64,000 nt of DNA from Nitrosomonas ureae. Lineage in GTDB: Bacteria > Pseudomonadota > Gammaproteobacteria > Burkholderiales > Nitrosomonadaceae. The notes under the pieces are model-generated. The model made no database searches, was not told the DNA's origin, and worked only from the letters and a program-made list of their open reading frames with translations. This document shows, one piece after another, positions 51,709 to 59,443 of the stretch. Each line of letters starts with the position of its first letter. Position 1 is the first letter of the stretch. The translations under genes were made by a program, and so were the position numbers. The stretch is taken from positions 1,488,001-1,552,000 of the forward strand of contig NZ_LT907782.1 of assembly GCF_900206265.1 (NCBI RefSeq), in the 5' to 3' direction.

Positions 51709-52388
51709 TACATAGACATGCCTATCCGGATATTGAATCGTTGAGCCAAGGCTTTGCCGATTTTGCCGCAACCACGTTAAAAAATACGCTAACACGAAAA
51801 CCCCAAGCCACTCTAGTCGTTCCCGGCGGCAGCACCCCGCGCCACTACTTACCCGCATTGGCAAAATGTCAGCTACCCTGGGATCGAATCACAATCACGC
51901 TCTCCGATGAGCGCTGGGTGGATGTCAACGATGAACAATCGAACGAACAGCTGGTGAAAAAGTATTTAATGGCGCATCTCCTGCCAAACACCTCTTTCGT
52001 TGGCCTGAAAACCCAGCACGAAAACCCTTTTGACGCCGTCGACACCATTCATCAACGACTGGATCAACTGCCGCTGCCCTTAAGTTTGACGGTATTGGGC
52101 CTGGGAGAAGATGGACATATTGCTTCACTGTTTCCGGGCATGAATCCTGAATTGCTTTCCAACCACCATTGTGTAGTCGTTGCACCACCGGTTGCGCCAT
52201 CTTTGCGGGTTAGTCTTTCATTGAAAATACTGGCGGAAAGTGAGCATATTGCGTTGGTTGTTACCGGTAAGAATAAGCGCCTGTTACTGGATCGATTGAA
52301 CGGACACTCAGATTCGGGAATTCCATTGACTTGGTTATTGCAACGTGCCTCATCGCCGATTACAGTTTTTGAAACGAACACGGAGTAA
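51705..52388 (+). CDS. pgl: 6-phosphogluconolactonase
   Basis: Pgl hydrolyses 6-phosphogluconolactone in the oxidative pentose phosphate pathway. VVPGGSTPRHYLPAL near residue 38, ITLSDERWVDVNDEQSNEQL near 65 and LGLGEDGHIASLFPG near 130 are the family motifs. I start at the GTG at 51705, which overlaps the HAD stop (GTGA), giving 227 residues, because the longer frame upstream only overlaps the HAD gene. No zwf gene is nearby. Its coupling to the glycan operon is odd and may reflect a related lactonase or isomerase role. Confidence 0.88.
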   Translation: MIHRHAYPDIESLSQGFADFAATTLKNTLTRKPQATLVVPGGSTPRHYLPALAKCQLPWDRITITLSDERWVDVNDEQSNEQLVKKYLMAHLLPNTSFVGLKTQHENPFDAVDTIHQRLDQLPLPLSLTVLGLGEDGHIASLFPGMNPELLSNHHCVVVAPPVAPSLRVSLSLKILAESEHIALVVTGKNKRLLLDRLNGHSDSGIPLTWLLQRASSPITVFETNTE

Positions 52389-52762
52389 CACAAAATACTC
52401 AGTTGGGCTATTACCACCTTGCCAATTATTGCGCTTCATTTCTTTAATGGCAAAAGCTGGAAGACAAAGTTACCCATATTCATATTTCTGTTTTCCGGGG
52501 TTAACGCTATTGGATACACCGTTGTCCAAAACATCGCAGAAAACGAAAGCGCACATAATTCCTGTTCTGAGTCGATGCAGAGATGTTGCACTTAACCGCC
52601 AGATGCGTCAGATTTGTGGATCTAAAAGATTTACTATAATGAAAACCAAATCAATGTATTTTTATAAATTATAAGAAGAAAATATGCAGCTTACTGTGTT
52701 AGATTTCATTTGTGACATATTACGTTACGTCATTTTGAATGACTAAGTCTAGTTAGATTCAC
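52389..52762. other. Intergenic stretch before the trypsin-like gene
   Basis: This 374-base gap shows a drop in GC and no gene apart from a 20-codon frame at 52684-52746 (ATG after AAGAAGAAAAT, peptide MQLTVLDFICDILRYVILND). That frame could be a leader peptide for the next gene or chance. I see no clear promoter or terminator. Confidence 0.4.
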
Positions 52763-53575
52763 ATGAAGACTATCGATCCGAGTCCATTAAGCACAGCCGC
52801 ACACAAGATAACTCTTAGGTTCAACGGACAAAACTTGAGTGTTGCTACAGCGTTCTTCTATCAGCATGCCGAAAGCAACTGGCTGGTCACAAACTGGCAC
52901 AATCTTTCTGGAAGAAATCCGCTCACTGGAAAGACTTTGTCGGTTTCTACTGGAGCGATTCCAAATGAACTTGTACTTCATGCCGCGGAATGGGGTCATG
53001 ATGGTGATAAGACATTTCTACATTGGTCGGAACGAGTAATTAGCCTACTTGATGATGCGGGTGATCCAAAATGGAAAGTGCATCCAGAATTCCGAGAGAG
53101 AGTTGATATTGCAGTAATGGAATTCAAAAAAATCCCAGACAGCCTTCGGGTTGCAAATAATGAGAAGCTTCTGAATCTTTCAAAGTTCAAGGTCAGAGCA
53201 GGCATGGATGCATTTGTACTCGGATATCCTCTTGGCATATCAGGAGGCGCGAAATTCCCAATCTGGAAAAGAGCCTCCATCGCATCAGAGCCAGATATTG
53301 ATGTAGATAGCCTTCCAAAAATAGTAATTGATACTGCTACACGAGAAGGGATGTCTGGTTCGCCTGTATACGTGCGAAACACCGGATGGTGGCTTCCCGA
53401 AGGAGAAAGCGGTATAAAGAATCACGTAATAGGTGAAGGCACCAAATTCATTGGAATCTATTCCGGCCGCGTTCTTGGCGAAGACCTTCTCAGTGCTCAA
53501 TTGGGAATTGTCTGGAAGGAAACTGCGCTGATAGAGATCATTGAAAGCAATTGTTATGACTTAGTCAGAGAGTGA
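52763..53575 (+). CDS. Trypsin-like serine protease domain protein
   Basis: The 270-residue protein has a chymotrypsin-fold triad: His in WLVTNWHNLSG near residue 47, Asp in RVDIAVMEF near 118, and Ser in REGMSGSPVYV near 202. FVLGYPLGISGG near 155 is like HtrA/trypsin-like peptidases. There is no signal peptide, transmembrane helix or PDZ domain, so it is probably cytoplasmic. Such lone trypsin-like proteins are seen next to defence or stress genes, but no partner is visible here. GC and codon use are closer to the AT-rich part than to its left neighbours. Confidence 0.8.
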   Translation: MKTIDPSPLSTAAHKITLRFNGQNLSVATAFFYQHAESNWLVTNWHNLSGRNPLTGKTLSVSTGAIPNELVLHAAEWGHDGDKTFLHWSERVISLLDDAGDPKWKVHPEFRERVDIAVMEFKKIPDSLRVANNEKLLNLSKFKVRAGMDAFVLGYPLGISGGAKFPIWKRASIASEPDIDVDSLPKIVIDTATREGMSGSPVYVRNTGWWLPEGESGIKNHVIGEGTKFIGIYSGRVLGEDLLSAQLGIVWKETALIEIIESNCYDLVRE

Positions 53576-53834
53576 ATCTAACACTACGCTGCGTATATTG
53601 ACATTTCCACTGCATTTTTCCCATTACCAGATGGTATTTCTCAATTCCCTACTAAATGAAATGAAATGCGCATCATGAGTTGATGCCCAGAAATTGTCTA
53701 CAGTCGATGATCCCTTTTACAGATAAAGTTACTCTCGCAACTCTTATCTTCGGAGCATTTTTTCAGAATTAAATCTGTGCCCCCAAGAACCCTTCGACCG
53801 TAGATTTCTTTGCAGTGCCACTCACACCGACCAA
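53576..53834. other. Intergenic stretch without a supported gene
   Basis: This 259-base gap lies between the trypsin-like gene and the small membrane protein gene that faces it. No ORF with a ribosome binding site and no strong hairpin was found. Confidence 0.4.
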
Positions 53835-53963
53835 TCAGCTTAAATTCTCGGCAAGGTATATCGATACCACAATCAAACTCACTATCACACCGAATATCAC
53901 TGCAACATTGATGCTCATATTTCTAATGGTGTCGGAATCTTTGGGTTGTTCTATTGTGCTCAT
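53835..53963 (-). CDS. Small membrane protein of 42 residues
   Basis: A short frame begins at an ATG at 53963, preceded by TAAAGGAGAAAAC with ideal AGGAG placement. The peptide begins MSTIEQPKDSDTIRNMS, then has one hydrophobic segment (about residues 17-37, NVAVIFGVIVSLIVVSIYLAE) and a short polar end. This is the layout of a single-pass microprotein with an N-terminal cytoplasmic tail. I do not recognise a family. The overlapping plus-strand frame has no ribosome binding site and looks like a shadow. Confidence 0.6.
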   Translation of the reverse strand: MSTIEQPKDSDTIRNMSINVAVIFGVIVSLIVVSIYLAENLS

Positions 53964-54098
53964 TTCTCTGTTTTCTCCTTTAGGTTATGAAAGCGTATGC
54001 ATTGTGAACCGAATCGGAGTTAGCTATTTTGATCTGGATCAACAAAATGCTAATTGCAGTTTTCAATGATTCCAATGTGATCACACTGGGGAGCTAAC

Positions 54099-54239
54099 AG
54101 ATTGAGACCTTTGCACGGTTACTACGCGGCACGATAATTTTTGCGAAAAATGCTCATTTACCCCGTGTAAACTCCGCTTTTTCGCAAATTTTTGCCTTAT
54201 TCTCGTACCGCTCATGACACCGTGCAAAGGTCTCAGATT
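54099..54239. mobile_element. MITE (131 bp) with 5-bp target duplication
   Basis: The element at 54104-54234 starts gagacctttgcacggt and ends with its exact reverse complement accgtgcaaaggtctc. Inner sequences continue to pair imperfectly, so the whole element folds back on itself. It is flanked by an exact AGATT repeat (54099-54103 and 54235-54239), which is a target-site duplication. It encodes nothing. The ends look like those of IS5-type elements, so a full-length relative elsewhere in the genome probably mobilised it. Confidence 0.85.
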
Positions 54240-54471
54240 GTCAAAAGCGCTTGGTCACTTTGGCGCACACCTCGAGAAAGATAGATTGCTATCCCTTTTT
54301 CAAGACACGGAAAGAAAAAAGTAAAGAAAGTGAGAAACAGTTAAGAAATAGGTATCTTCATCCATTATCCAAATATGACAGCAAAAAAAGCATGCGTTAA
54401 CTCGGCACGCTTTACCTCCGTCAACAGGGGTAGTTCTGAGCGAAGCTTGTTTGTTCAGTGTTGCAGTTGCA
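54240..54471. other. Intergenic stretch after the MITE
   Basis: This gap of about 230 bases lies downstream of the sulfotransferase gene. I found no ORF and no clear terminator in it. Confidence 0.4.
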
Positions 54472-55401
54472 TCAGATCGTTCCTCCATTTTCCAGCCATT
54501 CGCGGCAATCCGGTGTCAACGTACGTTTGCAAGCAGCATCATAGAGCGCCAGTTCCTCGTCGGAGAGCACGTCGCGCCAGCGGTTATTGGTGCCCTTGTG
54601 CATGAAAGTTTCCGCTCCGCCTTTCCAGAGTTGGCCGCCTTCCGGTGCATACAGCCCGCCCTGGCGTTTCATTTCGGCAAATGAAACGGCTTTGATGATG
54701 CCATCCCAGGCTTGCTCGGGCACATCGATCTCCAGAAAAGCGGCAATGCGGCGAACCTCGCGCTCGGTATCCGCGAGCATGTCGGTATAGTGAAACAACC
54801 GAATGTTCGGCAGGTGGCGGAAATTCCACCAAGATTGAACATTGGCGAGATGCGACCAATATGGCCAGCCATCCGTTTCCCATGCAAAAGAACCACGGGA
54901 TATCCAGTGGTGCCAAAAGTCATGAATATCCTCGGGGGCGGGCGGGAGTGTATCCCCTACGCGACCCGGCAGCATATTAAACAACATGAAAACTTCTTCC
55001 TTCATCTTCGTATAGTGATTCCACAAAGACATGAAGACATCACGGGCGTCACGAGCGACATAGAGATATTTGATTTTTTCGCTATACACCATGCCATCAA
55101 GCGGCAGGTGCGTTTTGATGAAGCGGCGATGCTGCTGCGCCTTCAAGGTGTTCAGTACCACCTCGAGCGGAACAATCCGCATATCCAGCCACGGCGACAT
55201 TTGCGCAGGTGGAGCCGGAAAATTCCCATCCGGAAACAGCAGATGCGCCACAATCGCTTGTGTCCAGGTCGTACCCGCCTTGTAGGAAGTTGCAATAACG
55301 ATATCATCATCGCGCGGTTGAAAATAATCCCAGCGCGTGCTATCGAAATGATGATTCTGGTAGATATGGGTACGTCGCGGTAAATCCAGCATTTCAGTCA
55401 C
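54472..55401 (-). CDS. PAPS-dependent sulfotransferase
   Basis: The 309-residue enzyme has the 5'-phosphosulfate loop ATSYKAGTTWTQAIVAHLL near residue 38 and the 3'-phosphate motif YLYVARDARDVFMSLWNHY near 110. GGAETFMHKGTNNRWRDVLSDEE near 273 is the C-terminal RKGxxxDWK-like motif. These define the cytosolic Sulfotransfer_1 family, here resembling aryl/steroid sulfotransferases. No sulfate activation genes are adjacent. The acceptor is unknown; surface glycan or lipid are possible. Confidence 0.9.
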   Translation of the reverse strand: MTEMLDLPRRTHIYQNHHFDSTRWDYFQPRDDDIVIATSYKAGTTWTQAIVAHLLFPDGNFPAPPAQMSPWLDMRIVPLEVVLNTLKAQQHRRFIKTHLPLDGMVYSEKIKYLYVARDARDVFMSLWNHYTKMKEEVFMLFNMLPGRVGDTLPPAPEDIHDFWHHWISRGSFAWETDGWPYWSHLANVQSWWNFRHLPNIRLFHYTDMLADTEREVRRIAAFLEIDVPEQAWDGIIKAVSFAEMKRQGGLYAPEGGQLWKGGAETFMHKGTNNRWRDVLSDEELALYDAACKRTLTPDCREWLENGGTI

Positions 55402-55518
55402 CTGTTAGTCAATAAGATATTGGATGGATTGAGGAATCACCGTGTGCACATAAAGAAAGTGGTAAATCTACTTCCGCTTTAATGCAGCATGGCCGATTTG
55501 CTCTAAAAGGGTATCGTT

Positions 55519-55941
55519 TCATTCCTGCGGTACCGGTCTTGGCCGCCGATCGCTATCGATAGCCACATAAGTCAGCACAGCCTCGGTCACCTTGATACAC
55601 ACCTCTTCACCCCCTTCCCGTACACCGCGCTGCGCGTATACGGCCACATCGACGGTAATCGAGGTACGCCCCACCTTGATAATGTCGGCATAGAAGCTGA
55701 CCAGATCACCAACACACACCGGATGTTTGAAAACAAACGAATTGACCGCTACGGTAGCGACCCTTCCATGCGCCCGGCGCAGCGCCGGAATACTGCCGGC
55801 CATGTCCACCTGCGACATGATCCAGCCACCAAAAATATCGCCGGCATAATTGGTATCCGACGGCATCGGCACCATGCGCAGTATGGGTTGCCCTTCCGGC
55901 AGCTGATCATGATGAGTTGAATCGTTAAGTTTATCAGGCAT
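55519..55941 (-). CDS. Acyl-CoA thioesterase, YciA type
   Basis: The hotdog-fold protein has MPSDTNYAGDIFGGWIMSQVDMAG, with the Asp-containing FGGWIMS motif near residue 36-42, VNSFVFKHPVCVGDLVSFYA and SITVDVAVYAQRG. The length is 140 residues. YciA hydrolyses a wide range of acyl-CoAs. The gene is alone, with about 115 bases before the sulfotransferase gene and a divergent neighbour upstream. Confidence 0.92.
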   Translation of the reverse strand: MPDKLNDSTHHDQLPEGQPILRMVPMPSDTNYAGDIFGGWIMSQVDMAGSIPALRRAHGRVATVAVNSFVFKHPVCVGDLVSFYADIIKVGRTSITVDVAVYAQRGVREGGEEVCIKVTEAVLTYVAIDSDRRPRPVPQE

Positions 55942-56047
55942 AGTTATCGTGTCGCTTATGGGAGTTTAGGTATTGATGCATAACCCAAGCATATAATAAC
56001 GTTTTGTATTAGACCATGCTTTCTTTTTCCCAAACGCTTTCAAATTT

Positions 56048-56854
56048 ATGGAAAACCTGTTCGATGCCGCTGAATCGTGTCTGTCCGCCTGTGAAATCAA
56101 GGAAAAACTTCAACTGACCGAACAAACCGCGCAAGCCTGGCGAGATGGGTTACTGTCGCTGGAATCAAAAAGTGCGCCAAAACCCGTTGACGAGCCGGGG
56201 CGCCCCGGAAAACCCATTCTGGTATCTGCCGGCGATGTGCCGAAACGCCGACTGGGCACGCCCGCAGGGCTTGCCGCACTGATTCATGCGGTCACGCATA
56301 TTGAGTTCAACGCCATCAATCTGGCCTGGGATGCGGTATATCGTTTTCGTGATCTGCCACAGCAATTTTATAGTGATTGGGTACACATCGCGATTGAAGA
56401 AGCTTATCACTTCCAGTTGTTGCGCCAGCGCCTGAATGAGCTGAATAGTGACTACGGCGACCTGCCCGCGCACAACGGTTTATGGGACATGGCCAGACAC
56501 ACGGCATTCGATCCGCTGGTGCGGATGGCCTTGGTACCGCGTGTGCTGGAGGCCAGAGGGCTTGATGTAACGCCTGGTATTATCGAACGCTTACGACAAG
56601 CGGGCGATGATCGAACCATTGCCGTGCTTGAAATCATCCTGCGCGATGAAGTAGGACATGTCGCTATCGGTTCGCATTGGTTCAAGTATTTATGTCAACA
56701 ACGTCAATTGGATTCGGAGCAGCTATTCCGGGAACTGATCACCCAATACTTTACCGGGCGGATTTGCGGCCCTTTTCATTATGAAGCCAGACAAAGGGCA
56801 GGGTTTTCTGCAGCAGAGCTCAGTGCGCTGGAACATCTCCGCCACACGCGCTAA
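56048..56854 (+). CDS. DUF455 ferritin-like protein
   Basis: The central domain shows ferritin-like carboxylates: AVTHIEFNAINLAWD near residue 92, HIAIEEAYHFQLLRQRL near 122 and LRDEVGHVAIGSHWFKYL near 200, giving the E...ExxH...E...ExxH pattern of a di-iron or related site. The length is 268 residues. Members of DUF455 are uncharacterised, although some have been linked to tRNA hydroxylation-like or oxidative roles. I make no functional claim. Confidence 0.88.
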   Translation: MENLFDAAESCLSACEIKEKLQLTEQTAQAWRDGLLSLESKSAPKPVDEPGRPGKPILVSAGDVPKRRLGTPAGLAALIHAVTHIEFNAINLAWDAVYRFRDLPQQFYSDWVHIAIEEAYHFQLLRQRLNELNSDYGDLPAHNGLWDMARHTAFDPLVRMALVPRVLEARGLDVTPGIIERLRQAGDDRTIAVLEIILRDEVGHVAIGSHWFKYLCQQRQLDSEQLFRELITQYFTGRICGPFHYEARQRAGFSAAELSALEHLRHTR

Positions 56855-56896
56855 AAAAACAGCGCTATGAATTTTAGTTAAAGCAATGGCTGCGGA

Positions 56897-57463
56897 TTAA
56901 CTTTGCAGCAGTTGATTCACTTCAGCAAGATCAAACGCTTCCGGATCGAATGGATCTTCAATATCTCCGGCAATCCATTCCAGCATATCTTCATGTTCCG
57001 GATGCGTCGGATCAGAAATGGCTTCCAGGAACATCCTATATCCGCCAATTCCTCCGATATCTTCCGGCGGACAGGCACGGCACCCTTTCAGACAAATGGG
57101 CAAAGCAGCACTGGTCTTGAATGGCAGAATTTTCTCCAGAACCACTTCGTGTTCCCAACCATCACCAAAATCATAAATGTAGATCAGCTTTTCTTTTTCC
57201 CTCTTCAAAAGTTGATCCAACCGGTACTGCGCTTCATCCTTGGCATCAGAAGGAAATTCTTCATCCGGCTCAATATAACGATCCCGCCCTTGAATAAACT
57301 CGTGCATGTGGGAATTGGTCCAACCCATCACGATTTGAAAAATAAGATGAACGTCATCCAGCTTGGTCGTACTCGCCATTAGAATCCGGCGCCATATTGG
57401 CGGACGCATGCCTTTCAGGGTTATTTTGAGCTGATAAATGGAACGTAAAGATTTTGCTTCCAT
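56897..57463 (-). CDS. Plasmid pRiA4b ORF-3-like protein
   Basis: The fold family (PF07929) is recognised from YQLKITLKGMRPPIWRRILM at the N-terminus, FDGWTNSHMHEF-like MGWTNSHMHEFI near 48, and YIYDFGDGWEHEVVLEKI near 97, followed by CLKGCRACPPEDIGGIGGY. The length is 188 residues. The function is unknown, and the family is often found on plasmids or mobile islands. It lies 5 bases from metW on the same strand, so it may be carried along with metXW transcription. Confidence 0.9.
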   Translation of the reverse strand: MEAKSLRSIYQLKITLKGMRPPIWRRILMASTTKLDDVHLIFQIVMGWTNSHMHEFIQGRDRYIEPDEEFPSDAKDEAQYRLDQLLKREKEKLIYIYDFGDGWEHEVVLEKILPFKTSAALPICLKGCRACPPEDIGGIGGYRMFLEAISDPTHPEHEDMLEWIAGDIEDPFDPEAFDLAEVNQLLQS

Positions 57464-57468
57464 CGCTC

Positions 57469-58104
57469 TTAGCCCTTGCTTTCAAAGCGGTAAAATGCCA
57501 GCATCCCTCTTAGGTTCGGCAAGAAATTTACCGGACGGTAATGATTATTCATCACGCTGCGCTCCAGAATCCGTGCGTTGCATTGCTGACACAGCGCTTC
57601 AAAATCATCCAGCGTGCAAAGATGAATATTAGGCGTATCGTACCAATTATACGGTAGTGTTTCTGACACCGGCATATGTCCGGAAATTACCTGCACGCGG
57701 TTTTTCCAGTAACCGAAATTGGGAAAGGAAATAATACCTTCCTTACCAACCCGCAGGATCTCCTGAATGATACCCTCGGTATGTCGCACAGCCTGCAAGG
57801 TCTGAGACAGAATGACATAATCGAATGAATTCGATGCAAAGCTGGACAATCCCGCTTCGAGATCATTATGAATCACATTGATTCCATTGCGAAAGCAACT
57901 GAGAAGATTGTCATCATCGATTTCCACGCCATAGCCAAAAACATCGCGCGTATCGCGTAAATAGCGCAATAACGAACCGTCGCCGCAACCCAAATCAAGT
58001 ATTTTTGCACCGGGATGAATCCACGCCGCGATGGCGGCAAAATCCGGGCGCAATGCAATGGTCGATGGTATAGGGGTGTCAGTCATGATTAAGGTCAGGC
58101 TCAT
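57469..58104 (-). CDS. metW: Methionine biosynthesis protein MetW
   Basis: MetW is a class I methyltransferase-fold protein found next to MetX and thought to help homoserine acylation. The SAM-type loop KILDLGCGDGSLLRYL is near residue 34; SQTLQAVRHTEGIIQEILRV and SFPNFGYWKNRVQ are MetW hallmarks. The length is 211 residues. A second ATG six codons in (MTDTPIP) is an alternative start. It begins 8 bases after metX. Confidence 0.94.
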   Translation of the reverse strand: MSLTLIMTDTPIPSTIALRPDFAAIAAWIHPGAKILDLGCGDGSLLRYLRDTRDVFGYGVEIDDDNLLSCFRNGINVIHNDLEAGLSSFASNSFDYVILSQTLQAVRHTEGIIQEILRVGKEGIISFPNFGYWKNRVQVISGHMPVSETLPYNWYDTPNIHLCTLDDFEALCQQCNARILERSVMNNHYRPVNFLPNLRGMLAFYRFESKG

Positions 58105-58112
58105 TCAGTTAC

Positions 58113-59240
58113 TTAGATAGAAATATTATCCATATACGCCCGTACCAGTTGATGATAATAAGGCGTTGTCATCAGAAACGAATCGTGCCCGTAACTGGAG
58201 GTTATTTCCGCATAGCTTACATTTAGTTCATTATTCAATAACGCCTTGACAATTTCCCGGGAACGCTCGGGCGAGAAACGCCAATCCGAAGTAAACGAGA
58301 TTACCAGGAAATTTGCATTGGCCACCCGGAATGCCGCGCTCAGATCACCATTATAGGCGGCAGCCGGATCGAAGTAATCGAGTGCTTTGGTCATCAGCAA
58401 ATAACTATTGGCATCGAATAAATCAGCGAATTTATCGCCCTGGTAACGCAGGTACGATTCGATCTCAAACTCCACATCAAAACCGAAAGAAAGCTCACCG
58501 TTGCGTAAGCTGCGACCGAATTTCGCCGCCATCGAATCGTCGGAAAGATAAGTGATATGCCCCAACATGCGCGCCAGCCGCAAGCCGCGCCGCGGCAAAG
58601 TATCATAGGCATAAAAATTACCTCCGTAGAATTCCTGGTCGGTCATGATCGCCTGGCGCGCAACATCATTAAATGCGATATTTTGTGCGGTCAATTTGGG
58701 AGCCGCAGCAATTACCAGTGCATGGCGGACTTTCTCCGGATAATCCAGTGTCCATTGCATCGCTTGCATACCCCCCAGGCTCCCGCCCACCACTGCGGCA
58801 AACTGTTCAATTCCTAAATGTTCAGCCAATTGCGCTTGTGTCTCTACCCAGTCTTCCACCGTCACCACAGGAAAGCCGGCGCCATAATGCTTGCCCGTAT
58901 GAGGATCGATACTGGCCGGACCCGTAGAGCCATGACAGCCGCCCAGATTATTCACGCCAATGACAAAAAACCGGTCGGTATCAATCGGTTTTCCGGGTCC
59001 CACCATATTGTCCCACCATCCGATACTCTTCTCATTTTCCGCATAAACACCAGCCACATGATGATTGCCGGAAAGTGCATGACAAATCAACACTGCATTG
59101 GATCGTGCAGCATTCAGCTGGCCATAGGTTTCATACACCAAATGATAGCTATCCAACGACAAGCCGCTTTTCAGTTGCAAAAGCTTGTCAATTTGCACGA
59201 ATTGGGGAATCACCACACCCACTGATTTTGAATCTTGCAT
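58113..59240 (-). CDS. metX: Homoserine O-acyltransferase MetX
   Basis: MetX activates homoserine for methionine synthesis. This alpha/beta hydrolase has the nucleophile elbow [20 protein letters not shown] with the Ser near residue 150, and [11 protein letters not shown] and [12 protein letters not shown] around the acyl-CoA tunnel. The catalytic Asp and His are in SFTSDWRF and YGHDSFL. The length is 375 residues. Whether it uses acetyl- or succinyl-CoA cannot be told by eye. metX-metW is the usual pair. Confidence 0.95.
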   Translation of the reverse strand: MQDSKSVGVVIPQFVQIDKLLQLKSGLSLDSYHLVYETYGQLNAARSNAVLICHALSGNHHVAGVYAENEKSIGWWDNMVGPGKPIDTDRFFVIGVNNLGGCHGSTGPASIDPHTGKHYGAGFPVVTVEDWVETQAQLAEHLGIEQFAAVVGGSLGGMQAMQWTLDYPEKVRHALVIAAAPKLTAQNIAFNDVARQAIMTDQEFYGGNFYAYDTLPRRGLRLARMLGHITYLSDDSMAAKFGRSLRNGELSFGFDVEFEIESYLRYQGDKFADLFDANSYLLMTKALDYFDPAAAYNGDLSAAFRVANANFLVISFTSDWRFSPERSREIVKALLNNELNVSYAEITSSYGHDSFLMTTPYYHQLVRAYMDNISI

Positions 59241-59443
59241 TTATATAAAGGGGAATTCCAAGGAAACGCTGAATATTATGTCAGCTATTATATCGTCAAT
59301 AAATCAGCGCACACTAGCGCACCGTTGAAAAACTATCACCCCTGTCGCACAATATTGAAGCTCGTTCAGAATACTCATTTATTATGTTTCTCCACTCGTT
59401 CTTGCCGTGCGTCAACCGCTCTAAAATATTGCTTAACGTGCTG

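Noticed and set aside
53815..54069. An 84-codon plus-strand frame
   Set aside because: No ribosome binding site was seen, and it is antisense to a better supported 42-codon minus-strand frame.
54712..55383. A 223-codon plus-strand frame opposite the sulfotransferase gene
   Set aside because: It is a shadow of a GC-rich gene; the sulfotransferase motifs on the minus strand are unambiguous.
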